From: GCA-003244245 sp963822695
Lineage (GTDB): Bacteria > Actinomycetota > Actinomycetes > Mycobacteriales > Pseudonocardiaceae
Direction of reading: 5' to 3'
Length of the DNA: 64,000 nt
Assembly: GCA_963822695.1 (NCBI GenBank)
Contig: CAWGJH010000022.1
Coordinates: 62,001-126,000 of the forward strand
The notes under the pieces are model-generated. The model searched no databases. It was not told the origin of the DNA and saw nothing but the letters and a program-made list of their open reading frames with translations. Positions 18,176 to 26,288 of the stretch are shown here, piece by piece. Both the position numbers and the translations under genes were made by a program. Positions within the stretch are counted from its first letter, which is position 1, and every line of letters starts with the position of its first letter.

Positions 18176-19110
18176 TCAGCGCGGCCAGTCATGCGACAAC
18201 CTGAGACGCACGTTCCCAGTCCCGAGCCCCGGGTCGAGTCGGCGTTGGCGCAGGCGCATTCGGAGCGAGCGTGGGGCGAGGATGAGTCGTTGTGCGGGGC
18301 GTACGCGTGCTCGGGGGATGGGGTCGAGTTGCCAGCGGGTGGCGATGGACGCTAGCGCGAGGGTGGCTTCAGTCCTGGCGAAGACATCGCCGATGCATGT
18401 GCGGGCACCACCCGCGAAGGGGGTGAGGCGCCTCGGGGAAGCGGATGTGTTTCAGCTCCAGTTTCGGGATGTTGTCGTATTCGGCGATCAGGTCATCCAG
18501 CACGGTGTCGACCTCGGTGTGCAGCCGCGCCTGGATTTCAGGATGGCATCCCAGCAGGTGCCAAGTCCACGACAGCACTGTGGAGGTGGTCTCACTCCCG
18601 GCGAGGAAGAATATGATGACCTGGTCGTGAATTTCGGAGTCGGCCAGGCCCTGTCCGTTGTCGTCGCGGGCGGCCAGCAGCATGGACAGCAGATTCCTGT
18701 GATCGATACCGGCCCGCCGGTAGTTCGTGATCAGCTGACCGGTGTGGTGTCTGAGGCGGTTCCGTGCCTGATCGAAGCGGTGGTTACCTCGGGTCGGGAT
18801 CTTGTCCAACAGCTCCACCGGCATGACCACCCGCCGAGCCACGCCGGTCAAGACGTCCCTCGCGCATTGTTGTGTCTCGATGAAGGTCGGCTTATCGACC
18901 TTGGCGGCGAACAAGGTCCGGGCCGCGACGGCCATGGTGAGCGCGTCCATCACGGCAAGCACGTCGAGTACCTGGCCATCGTGCCAGGGCTCGGTCACTG
19001 CGGTGATCTGTTCGGTCATCACTCGGGCATAGCCGGGGATACGGTTGCGGTGGAAGGCGGGCTGCACCAGTCGGCGCTGCCTGCGGTGATCCCGATGTTC
19101 GCACGTCACC
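18176..19110 (-). pseudogene. Cytochrome P450 relic, truncated at both the N-terminus and the middle
   Basis: Minus-strand remnants of a P450. From about 19110: SLVTCEHRDHRRQRRLVQPAFH (C-helix WRxxR region with Trp lost), then the I-helix oxygen-binding segment IIFFLAGSETTSTVLSW at about 18600. After PKLELKHIRFPEAP the frame shifts. The ExxR helix and about 100 residues are missing, and the heme loop appears directly as PFAGGARTCIGDVFART near 18400-18360, continuing to a TGA at 18178-18176. The N-terminal 70 or so residues are replaced by the tRNA sequence at 19121. Deletion plus frameshift plus truncation means no active enzyme. The family type (fatty-acid or terpene hydroxylase-like) cannot be set. 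Confidence 0.82.
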
Positions 19111-19120
19111 AGACTTGCTG

Positions 19121-19193
19121 TGTCGGCGGTGGGATTCGAACCCACACTGGCGGGCTCCTAAGGCCCGTGCCTCTGCCGTTGGGCTACGCCGGT
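19121..19193 (-). tRNA. Degenerate class I tRNA, anticodon UAG (sister of 35125-35197)
   Basis: 73 bases on the minus strand. T-arm GTGGG-TTCGAAT-CCCAC and anticodon stem CGGGC/GCCCG with loop CTTAGGA are perfect; anticodon TAG (Leu codon CUA) at 19160-19158. The variable loop is 5 bases, so this is not a normal class II leucine tRNA. The acceptor pairs ACCGGCG with CGCCGAC, leaving positions 1-72 and 2-71 mismatched (A-C, C-A). No CCA is encoded. Relative to the 35.1-kb copy there are 7 changes, two of which compensate each other in the anticodon stem. Probably a decaying duplicate. Confidence 0.7.
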
Positions 19194-19226
19194 TTGCGAT
19201 GATGAGCGCACCACGTGGACATAGGA

Positions 19227-19563
19227 GGGGCTGTTGCTGGCCGGTGCCGCTCTGCTGTTCGCCCGGCCTCGGGTGCGCGCCGCTGCCGAGGGTGTGGAGG
19301 TACGTAACCTGCTGGGAACCCGCACGATCCCCTGGGAGCTGGTGCTCCGGGTGTCCTTCCCTGACGGCGCCCCGTGGGCTCGCCTTGAGCTGCCCGACGA
19401 TGAGTACATCGCGGTGATGGCAATCCAGTCCGCCGATGGCCGACATGCGGTGCGCGACATCCGTGCCCTGCGCGCGGTACACGCTGAGCACACCGGACCA
19501 CGCGATGCCCCGGGCCAGGATGTGTAATCCACTCGGACTCCACCCGGGTTGACTGTGGACTGA
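19227..19563 (+). pseudogene. Duplicated 3' portion of the PH-domain membrane protein gene
   Basis: Second copy of 14701-15037. The reading from TTG 19234 gives 97 residues (LAGAALLFARPRVRAAAEG ... PGQDV), matching residues 58-154 of the intact protein with a handful of changes. The first transmembrane helix and the start are missing, so this is a truncated copy. It begins right after the duplicated tRNA upstream flank, which marks a recombination joint at about 19226. Expression is doubtful. Confidence 0.85.
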
Positions 19564-19573
19564 CCAGATCACC

Positions 19574-19951
19574 TCACACCCGGGTCACGATGAGGTTCTT
19601 GCCGCTGTTGTGAGCGAGCGCTGTGATGTCGTCCGGGTCAGTGGTCAGGATCTCGTCGCCGTCCACAGCGGCGTCGACAATAGAACCGTCGATGACATCG
19701 CGTCGGCCGGCCCGGCCCAGCAGCGTGCCGACGCGTCGAGCCCGGTCGCGGGTCAGCTCAACCTCGCGCAACCCCTGCAGAAGCAGCGTCAGACGGGCCT
19801 GCCGTGCTCCGTCGCGCCATACCTGTGCGACCGCGCCGGTCGTGGTTCGCACGTCAACTCCGGTTCTGCTCGCCCGCTCCAGGAACGCGCGGACGGTCCG
19901 ATCGCCGTGCTCGTAGGCCATGAGTGCGCCGGCGTCCAGACCCAGGGTCAC
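19574..19951 (-). CDS. PIN-domain ribonuclease toxin (VapC-like)
   Basis: 125 residues, GTG start at 19951. PIN fold with acidic cluster: first Asp in TLGLDAGALMAYEHGD (residue 6), central RRDVIDGSIVDAAVDGDEILTTDPDDI carrying two or three further acids. Typical single-stranded RNA endonuclease toxin, probably cutting tRNA or rRNA as other VapC toxins do. Its start overlaps the end of the antitoxin gene by 4 bases (GTGA), the standard arrangement of vapBC modules. It lies inside the accessory region and may stabilise it. Length is normal for VapC (about 125-140). Confidence 0.85.
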   Translation of the reverse strand: MTLGLDAGALMAYEHGDRTVRAFLERASRTGVDVRTTTGAVAQVWRDGARQARLTLLLQGLREVELTRDRARRVGTLLGRAGRRDVIDGSIVDAAVDGDEILTTDPDDITALAHNSGKNLIVTRV

Positions 19952-20208
19952 GCTGCGCCTTCAGCGCCGATGACCACACGCGAGGTCCCTCGAGCGTGGG
20001 CGATCAACCTGTCAATCTCGGCGGGATCGAGTTCGCCTTCCTCCGACGCGAGAACATCGAGCGCCGCGCGCAGCCTTCGCTGGCGGACCTGAGCTTGCGC
20101 TGCGTCAGCGAGCCACGTCGAGACGCTCACGCCCTGTTCACCTGCGGCGGCCCGTACTGCGGCGGCCAGTTCTGAATCGAGCGAGATGGACAACTTCTCA
20201 GCACCCAT
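19948..20208 (-). CDS. Ribbon-helix-helix antitoxin (VapB-like)
   Basis: 86 residues. N-terminal EKLSISLDSELAAAVRAAAGEQGVSVSTWLADAAQ is a ribbon-helix-helix DNA-binding domain; the acidic C-terminus (LASEEGELDPAEIDRLIAHARG) is the expected toxin-neutralising tail. ATG at 20208. Expected to neutralise the PIN toxin and repress its own operon. An inverted repeat 9 bases upstream of the start is a likely operator. Confidence 0.84.
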   Translation of the reverse strand: MGAEKLSISLDSELAAAVRAAAGEQGVSVSTWLADAAQAQVRQRRLRAALDVLASEEGELDPAEIDRLIAHARGTSRVVIGAEGAA

Positions 20209-20216
20209 ATGTCGAT

Positions 20217-20239
20217 CCTACCGTTCTACTACCACGGTA
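20217..20239. promoter_or_regulatory. Inverted repeat upstream of the toxin-antitoxin operon
   Basis: CTACCGT, 9-base spacer TCTACTACC, then ACGGTAG: a perfect 7-bp inverted repeat just before the antitoxin ATG. Position and the RHH antitoxin suggest an autorepressor operator. The base composition (AT-rich locally) also fits a promoter. Confidence 0.55.
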
Positions 20240-20308
20240 GCAATCTGCTGTGGACCTAACCCATCGCCGTGACGGTGATAATACGTGTGCACACATGTCC
20301 ATGGTTAG

Positions 20309-20563
20309 GTGGAAGTGCCGGTGGCGTTACTGCTCCAGGCAATCGACGTGGCGGGTCCTCATCGGTGGCGCTGGTTGCTGGCCGACGAGAGTTCGGGAGC
20401 GGCGCTGGCCGATCACCTGGTGAACCTGGATCCGGGGGCAGCCGAGACGGAGGCGTTCAAGGAACTGGACTGGTTCCTCCGGAGCAGGACACATGACCAG
20501 CGCTGCCACCATGGACGCCCTTACCGATCACCAGGCCATCCGTGTCCTGGCCCTCGTCGTTGA
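20309..20563 (+). CDS. Short protein resembling the N-terminus of CHAT-domain proteins (probable remnant)
   Basis: GTG 20309 opens an 84-residue reading. HRWRWLLADESSGAALADHLVNLDP followed by EAFKELDWFLR resembles the WRWxLxD...LADHxVxLD...F.L..(Y/F)L segment found near the N-terminus of actinobacterial CHAT-protease proteins. After FLRSRT the reading becomes low-complexity (HDQRCHHGRPYRSPGHPCPG), which looks out of frame. Therefore this is probably the stump of a larger CHAT protein whose catalytic part is gone. No ribosome-binding site is visible. A genuine small protein is the alternative. Confidence 0.35.
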   Translation: MEVPVALLLQAIDVAGPHRWRWLLADESSGAALADHLVNLDPGAAETEAFKELDWFLRSRTHDQRCHHGRPYRSPGHPCPGPRR

Positions 20564-20737
20564 CCACCAATCCCCGCTGCCCGACCCCACCCGGCTCTGA
20601 GAACTCGATGTGGCCCTCTCTCAAGCCGCCGACGATCCCCCACGCCGTGCGCCTGGCCGAGGACACTCATGCGTGACTCAGCGCTGGGTGGCTCCTCGCT
20701 CTCTGCGCCAACACGCCACAGAAATGACTAGACCGGC

Positions 20738-22093
20738 CTATACCTGTACCAGAGCCCGTGCTTGGTCCAGGAAGTCTCGTACTGCCGGCGTCTTGGTGTG
20801 TGGCTTCATCTGACTGCAGAGGTCGCGGAGACGGCCGACGCCGCGGGCTGAGTCCAGGTTCTCGGATAAGTCAAATGCTGCTATGCCCTGTCTGGCAGCG
20901 GCATCGAGGTCGCGTTGCGGGCCGGGATGGGCGAGGGCCTCGGCGAGACGGATCACGTAGTTCCTCCGGTCACGGACAAAGGACTCGTCGAGCAGCGCGA
21001 TACCGTTCTCGAGCATGGCGACCGCCTGGTCAGCCTTCCCTAGTTGCAGCAGGCAGCGACCGGCGACGTAAGTGACGTCCGCTGGTCCCACCCAGTACAG
21101 GTACGGTGGATCGTCGTCCCGATTGAGGTGTTCGACGTGCGTGCGAGTCTTCGCGATCGTCGCCGCGCAGCCCGCGGAGTCTCCCAGGCTCGCCAAGGCC
21201 TTGGCCTGCCTGCTGTAGAGCGCTGCCAGCAGACTTGCCGTCTCCTGGCCCCGCACGCCGGCTACCGCGGTCTCGACGAGGGTGACGGCCTCGCTGGGGT
21301 GCCCCTCGTCTGTGGCCTGATAGGCCATCGACCCGAGGATGTGGGCGCCCAGGGGTCGGTCGTCGGCGCTGTGCGCCGCGCGGAGAGCGGCGATGTAGTA
21401 GCGCTGTGCCAGTCCCGGCTGCCCGGCATCGTAGGCGGCCCAACCCGCGAGCTGTCCGAGCTCGGCGAGCGCGACGTGGAGTGTGCGACCGGTGGGTTCG
21501 TCGTAGGACGCGTGGTTAAGCAGCTTGGCGATCACCCCGAACTCCTGCTCGGCCAGTGAGAGCACCGTGCCACCCCCGGCCACATCGTCCATCGCGCGCA
21601 GCTCAAGGATCAGGGCCCTCAACCGGTTAACCAGCCCGGCTGACACCCGACGCCCCGACAACCCGGATACCAGCGGCTCCGGCTCGTGGATCAGCCACTG
21701 ATGCGCCGGAGCGGTCAGGGCCATGCCGGTCAGGAACCCGAACCCTCGGCGTTTCACCAGACGATCACCGCCTCTCAGCATGACTGCCACCTCGACAGTA
21801 CCTCGGTGACTCCACGGTGCCGAGAGCACGAGATCGTGCTCGGGTTCATCGGGTGAGTCTGGGGTGACCACTGCCTTGGCCGGCCGACCCTCCGTGAGCA
21901 AGCGGTCCAGTTCCTCCAGCGAGACGGCGAGGGCGTCGGCGAGCTTGCGCCGTGACCATGGCTGCGGGGATGTCTCGCCACGTTCCCAGCGTCCGACGGT
22001 CGTGAGTTCCACGCCCAGCGCTTGGGCGAGTGTTTCCTGGCTATAGCCGAGGATTCCGCGGCGCTCGGCGAGAGCGTGGCGCTTGGTTTTCAC
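20738..22093 (-). CDS. XRE-family regulator with TPR-like sensor region
   Basis: 451 residues from GTG 22093. N-terminal helix-turn-helix KTKRHALAERRGILGYSQETLAQALGVELTTVGRWERG (residues 2-40) is a clear Cro/C1 (XRE) domain. The rest is alpha-helical repeats (AYQATDEGHPSEAVTLVETAV, LYSRQAKALASLGDSAGCAATI, YVAGRCLLQLGKADQAVAML), a TPR-type sensor as in actinobacterial XRE regulators. A further 29 residues could be added upstream but lack a start signal. It is divergent from the small gene at 22457. Such regulators typically control small adjacent partner genes. A fragment of a close paralogue's C-terminus remains at about 26780-26900. Confidence 0.85.
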   Translation of the reverse strand: MKTKRHALAERRGILGYSQETLAQALGVELTTVGRWERGETSPQPWSRRKLADALAVSLEELDRLLTEGRPAKAVVTPDSPDEPEHDLVLSAPWSHRGTVEVAVMLRGGDRLVKRRGFGFLTGMALTAPAHQWLIHEPEPLVSGLSGRRVSAGLVNRLRALILELRAMDDVAGGGTVLSLAEQEFGVIAKLLNHASYDEPTGRTLHVALAELGQLAGWAAYDAGQPGLAQRYYIAALRAAHSADDRPLGAHILGSMAYQATDEGHPSEAVTLVETAVAGVRGQETASLLAALYSRQAKALASLGDSAGCAATIAKTRTHVEHLNRDDDPPYLYWVGPADVTYVAGRCLLQLGKADQAVAMLENGIALLDESFVRDRRNYVIRLAEALAHPGPQRDLDAAARQGIAAFDLSENLDSARGVGRLRDLCSQMKPHTKTPAVRDFLDQARALVQV

Positions 22094-22456
22094 GGTTCCC
22101 CATTCCCCCTGACGTGGACTCGATCTAAGACGTGATCGGCACACTAGCTCAGCAGTGTGACCGAATCGGCGTACTGGCACGTGGACGCCAGATGGCTGTC
22201 ATGCGTCTGCACTGTCCCACCGCCCGCCCGCGAGGTTGGCTTGCGTCCACGGCCCCAGGGTCGGGATGTACGGGCTACCCCAGTGCACGGTTGGTGCCCT
22301 TGCCGGTTGGCTTTGCGCTCTTTCTTCCAGCGCGGGTCCAAGCGACTGGCGGGCACCGATCCCCCGAACCGCGCACTGTTCTGGATGGGCACACCCCGGC
22401 CCTGGTGCCGTGTCCACGCGGCGATGATGACGAGCATCAAGAATGGAGTTGTAGAC
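22094..22456. promoter_or_regulatory. Divergent intergenic region between XRE regulator and small protein
   Basis: About 360 bases with no convincing gene on either strand; overlapping frames are all open because of GC-rich third positions but show no recognisable protein. It must contain the promoters of both divergent genes. No clear operator palindrome was found by eye. Confidence 0.4.
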
Positions 22457-22693
22457 GTGGCACACGAAGAGGACCGGGCCAACCAGCTACTCCCGGGAAC
22501 GCCCCGCAAGGTCTCTGTCAAAGGCACGGAGGGGGTTACCGCGAACGTGGTCGTGAAGGCATATCGGGGAAAGGTATGGATGTCCTTGCCGCCGTTTACC
22601 TGGGAAGCGATCCTGGATTCCGCGAAGGTTGATGAGCTGGTGCATGTGCTGGGGTTGGCTCGGGCTGAGGCGACGAGGGACGGTAGCGGCTGA
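22457..22693 (+). CDS. Small conserved-looking hypothetical protein
   Basis: 78 residues from GTG 22457 (ATG at 22427 possible). Contains VSVKGTEGVTANVVVKAYRGKVWMSLPPFTWEAIL, a beta-rich segment followed by a helix (AKVDELVHVLGLARAEA). Small proteins of this size and style are common next to XRE/TPR regulators in actinomycetes, like DUF397 proteins beside WhiJ-type regulators, but this is not a recognisable DUF397. GGAG lies 11 bases before GTG. Ends 5 bases from the convergent caspase-helicase gene. Function unknown. Confidence 0.55.
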   Translation: MAHEEDRANQLLPGTPRKVSVKGTEGVTANVVVKAYRGKVWMSLPPFTWEAILDSAKVDELVHVLGLARAEATRDGSG

Positions 22694-22697
22694 CGGC

Positions 22698-25600
22698 CTA
22701 TTGGCCCAAGGTCGGGCTGGCCACCGAGTGGGCGAGCTCGGCAACAACCAGGTCGGGCTCTGTGTAACAGCGCCATACCGGTACTCGACACACGGCCATT
22801 GTGGTGGCCGCTACGTCGATCCACGCCAGGACCTTGCGCAGTCCTCGCCCGTCCGCGTCGCCTTCGGGGTCGTCCACCACGAGCGCTACCGTGGCCGCCG
22901 GAGTGCCCGTCATAATGTCGTACCGGTGGCCCGCCATCATGACGTCACGTTCGACCCGCAGGCCGCCGCGGCGCAGCGCGGCGTGCAGCTGGTCTGCCGC
23001 CGGATGGGGTGCTGTCGTGCTGGTCTGCCCGTTGGCGGATCCGCGCGCCAGCTCGGCCAGCAGTCCCTGCTGGCTCGTCCACCACTCGTGGTCACCCACC
23101 AGGACGAGCTGTGACCGGGCCCGGGTGATGGCAACGTTCCAGAGGTTGGTCTGGTGGACCAGCCAATTCCGGGTGCGTTCCCGCACGCCGTGCGCGCCGA
23201 CCGGCGAGACCACCATGATGTCCCGCTCGCCGCCCTGGAAGCGGTGGATAGTCCCGCACATGACCTCAGTGTTCGGAAGTCCGGCCGCCACGAGGGTTGT
23301 CTCGAGCTGGCGCTGCTGGGCGGCCAGCGGCGTCACCACCCCGATCGACGCGCTCGGGTATGCCGCCCGCAGGCGCTGCACTTCCGCCACCACCGCGACG
23401 AGCTCCGGTTGGTTGGCCCCGGAGCCGCGAGCACCGTGCGTGAACGCGCCGTTGACGTGCTGCCACCGCACCGCCGGCTCGGCCGGGGCCGCGAGCCGGG
23501 CCGGGTCGGTGAGGACGGTGAGGCGCCCCTGGTACACATGCCGGTTCGGCCTAGCGACAATGTCAGGGTGGCACCGGTAGTGCTCATCAAGCAGGTGGAT
23601 CCGGCCAGCGACGGCGGCGAACGCGTCATAGCCGGAGCACCGGGTATAAACCAACCGCCGCGATTCCAACCACTCGCTACTCAGTCCTGCCTCGGCCTGC
23701 TGCCGCGGCTCCTCCTGCACCGGCAAGGTGATCACCGGCGCAAGCTGCCGCGGGTCCCCGATGATCAGGGCGCGCTTGGCTCGGTAGAGCATCGGCAGGA
23801 TCGCCGGGATGTCGCACTGTGCCGCCTCGTCGATGACGACGAGGTCGAACAGCGCCGGTTGCGGTGGCAGCACCCGGGCCGACATCGTCGTGGTAGCCCA
23901 GGCGGGGAGCGAACGGAGCAGCTCACGGAATCGCGACCATGTCTTTGGTCGCTCCTTCGACATCTCCTCGATGCGCAACCGCAGCATGTCGGCGCCGTCA
24001 CGAACCCGGCGGGCAAGCTGCGCCCGCAAGAGCCGTTGGCTGTGCTCTGGGCGCTCCACAGTGATCAGCTCGACCAGTCGTAACCAGGTGGTGGCCTCGC
24101 CCGGTAGCTCGGCGAGGCGACGCTGGCCACTACGCCAGCGCAGCTCGACGGTGACCCGGTGGGCGAACGCCTCGATCGCCGCGCGGTCAGCCAGGCCGAA
24201 CGCGCGCAGCCGCCAGCGCCACCACCAGCCGAGAATGCCACCGCGTACCGCCCGGTCCGCCAGGTTGACGAGGGCAACGAGCTTCGCCTCCTCCGCCGGC
24301 AACGCGAGCTCGTCGCGGTCACCGGCCGGCTGCTCGGTAGCGAGTTCGGCAAGATCCCGCTCGAGGAGACGTCGATCGTCGAGCGCGTCACGGAGCTGAG
24401 TGATCTCCTCCTGGATGAGGCGCAGCTCCGCCTCGGTGGTCCGCTCGTCGCCGGAGCATCCGCCGGCATGGGTGGTGAGCAGTCCAGCGAGCAGTTCCGG
24501 CTCCTTGGCCTGCTCATCCCGGTTGCCGGTCCGCACCACCAGGCCGGGGCCGACCCCGTCGGTAATGCGGTTGACCACCTCATTCACCGCCCGGTTGCCG
24601 GTTGAGCCGACCAGCACGGTCTTCCCCGCCGCGGTGGCGGTGGCGACCAGAGCAGTGACGAGCTGGCTCTTCCCGGTGCCGGGCGGTCCCTGCGCGACGG
24701 TGAGCCGACGGGACATCGCGGCCTGGATGATCTGCTCCTGGGCCTCGTTGAGCCGGTCCGGCGCCACGATGGTCACCGGCGTGGCGGGCGACTCATCGGC
24801 CACAGTCTCTCCGGCGAGCGCGTCGAGAGCAGTCGTGCCGATCTTCGCGGGATCCTTCGCGATTTCGCGCAGGTCCGCGATCAACTGCTGTGCCGCGCCA
24901 CCAGGGGCGGCGCTGTACAGCACCGCCGTGTTCTGCACCCGGTTGAGTGGCCCTGAGGTCACCGTCCCGGCGAGTGTGGCCGGATCGAGGGGAACGGCAG
25001 CCGCGACACCGAGCACCTCCATCAAGCGCCGGACTGTCTCGCCGAGCGCGCCGGCCTCGCCAGGGACGAAGGTTTCCTCGACCCGCTGGACCAGGTCGTC
25101 GATCTCCACGTCGCTCAGCCCGAGGTCTCGAGCGAGTGCCCGGTTGGGTTGGGGCGGCAGTGTGGCGAGCAGCCCTCCTTCCGGCGTGAGCGTCACGTCG
25201 CAGACGAGCAGCGGCGCGAACCGGGGCCCCGAGCGCTGCCGGTTACCGCGCAGGACGAGCACTGGGTACCCGTATCGCAGCTGGTGACCAGCAGCTGCGA
25301 CCCGCTGGCCGAAAGCGGTGACCTCTCCAGCGCCGCTCCGGTCGGTCGCCTTGCGAGCAAACACCCGCTCCGGTCCCGGTGGCATCGGCTGATATGCCTG
25401 CCGCGCGCTGACATCGACGAAGGAGTCCAACACTGCTGCCCGCTCCATGCAGGAGATGTAGTAGCGCATCAGCCGTCGCCATTGGTCCGCGTCGAATTTC
25501 GCGTCGACGTCGCTTTGTTGGCGCTGCGGTGTCTGACGAGGCCCGGCCTCGCCCACCGGCTCGACTGTCACCAGTTTGATGGGCTCGGTGACGCCCTCGC

Positions 25601-26288
25601 TCGACTCGACCGGCCGCCGGTGCGGATCGCGAGCCAGCTGCCCCTGCACGTACCGCGCCAGGTCATTCGTGGTGATCCAGAGCTCGCCGTTCGAGGTCAC
25701 CGCCGCACCCCGCAGCCCGGTGAGCACCGCCTCGGTGAATACCGAGGGGCGATCGTCCCCCTGAGTCTTGGCTGCTCTTGCGTGCGTACTGGAGGTGAGG
25801 ATGAACGTGCCATGTTGGCGCACCCCGCGGCGCGGCTCCTGCCGGACACCACCGCGGAACCGGTTGCGCGCCCCAAACGCGCCAGAAAAGCAGCAGTCCA
25901 GCAGCACCACCTTCTGGCTGGCGCGCGTGATGTTCAACAGATGGCGTAGCACGCCGTCGGTGTCCACTGCGGTGGCGTGCAACTGCTCGCGCCGGGTGTC
26001 GGTCGCGGCGAGGAACACCGACTCACGGTCGACCTCGCCCATCAACCCATGCCCCGAGTAGTACAGCAGAGCAAAATCACCCACTCGGCGGGCGCCGAAG
26101 AAGTCCTCGACAACTGTGATCAGCCGCTTCTGGTCGAGGTCAACATGCGCATCAACGCTGTCGAAAGCCCCGCCGGCATCGAGCAGCGCCTTCAGTTGGT
26201 TGACATCGTGGCGTACCGCAGGCAGCGCCGCCAGTGCCGGGTCAGCGTGGAACGTGGCGGCGCCCAGCAGCAGGGCATGACGGCCCAT
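22698..26288 (-). CDS. Caspase-like peptidase / SF1 helicase / C-terminal nuclease-like fusion
   Basis: 1196 residues in three parts. Residues 1-240: caspase-like (C14) domain with catalytic His in YYSGHG (80) and Cys in LLDCCFSGAF (133). Residues about 510-1060: Upf1/Dna2-type SF1 helicase with Walker A QGPPGTGKS (533-541), VIDEAAQC (818-825), GDPRQLAPV, DEHYRCHPD, GTIHRFQGGERD and VAITRARSQLVLVGD, all intact. C-terminus about 1080-1190: LRRGGLRVERDVMMAGHRYDIM then VALVVDDPEG, resembling restriction-endonuclease-like (Vsr/DUF559) tails of such helicases, but the catalytic acids are unclear. An insert at 675-700 (GGILGWWWRWRLRAFG) may be membrane-proximal. ATG overlaps the stop of the EACC1-like gene. 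A phage-defence or self-killing role is inferred: nucleic-acid damage sensed by the helicase would trigger the peptidase. Confidence 0.85.
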   Translation of the reverse strand: MGRHALLLGAATFHADPALAALPAVRHDVNQLKALLDAGGAFDSVDAHVDLDQKRLITVVEDFFGARRVGDFALLYYSGHGLMGEVDRESVFLAATDTRREQLHATAVDTDGVLRHLLNITRASQKVVLLDCCFSGAFGARNRFRGGVRQEPRRGVRQHGTFILTSSTHARAAKTQGDDRPSVFTEAVLTGLRGAAVTSNGELWITTNDLARYVQGQLARDPHRRPVESSEGVTEPIKLVTVEPVGEAGPRQTPQRQQSDVDAKFDADQWRRLMRYYISCMERAAVLDSFVDVSARQAYQPMPPGPERVFARKATDRSGAGEVTAFGQRVAAAGHQLRYGYPVLVLRGNRQRSGPRFAPLLVCDVTLTPEGGLLATLPPQPNRALARDLGLSDVEIDDLVQRVEETFVPGEAGALGETVRRLMEVLGVAAAVPLDPATLAGTVTSGPLNRVQNTAVLYSAAPGGAAQQLIADLREIAKDPAKIGTTALDALAGETVADESPATPVTIVAPDRLNEAQEQIIQAAMSRRLTVAQGPPGTGKSQLVTALVATATAAGKTVLVGSTGNRAVNEVVNRITDGVGPGLVVRTGNRDEQAKEPELLAGLLTTHAGGCSGDERTTEAELRLIQEEITQLRDALDDRRLLERDLAELATEQPAGDRDELALPAEEAKLVALVNLADRAVRGGILGWWWRWRLRAFGLADRAAIEAFAHRVTVELRWRSGQRRLAELPGEATTWLRLVELITVERPEHSQRLLRAQLARRVRDGADMLRLRIEEMSKERPKTWSRFRELLRSLPAWATTTMSARVLPPQPALFDLVVIDEAAQCDIPAILPMLYRAKRALIIGDPRQLAPVITLPVQEEPRQQAEAGLSSEWLESRRLVYTRCSGYDAFAAVAGRIHLLDEHYRCHPDIVARPNRHVYQGRLTVLTDPARLAAPAEPAVRWQHVNGAFTHGARGSGANQPELVAVVAEVQRLRAAYPSASIGVVTPLAAQQRQLETTLVAAGLPNTEVMCGTIHRFQGGERDIMVVSPVGAHGVRERTRNWLVHQTNLWNVAITRARSQLVLVGDHEWWTSQQGLLAELARGSANGQTSTTAPHPAADQLHAALRRGGLRVERDVMMAGHRYDIMTGTPAATVALVVDDPEGDADGRGLRKVLAWIDVAATTMAVCRVPVWRCYTEPDLVVAELAHSVASPTLGQ

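Noticed and set aside
18153..19202. Long plus-strand reading of about 350 codons across the P450 region
   Set aside because: It is the antisense of P450 remnants (I-helix and heme loop on the minus strand) and even of the tRNA; no similarity of its own.
22801..24605. Long plus-strand readings opposite the caspase-helicase gene
   Set aside because: Antisense shadows of a gene with all helicase motifs; Arg/Pro/Ser-rich composition typical for shadow frames in high-GC DNA.
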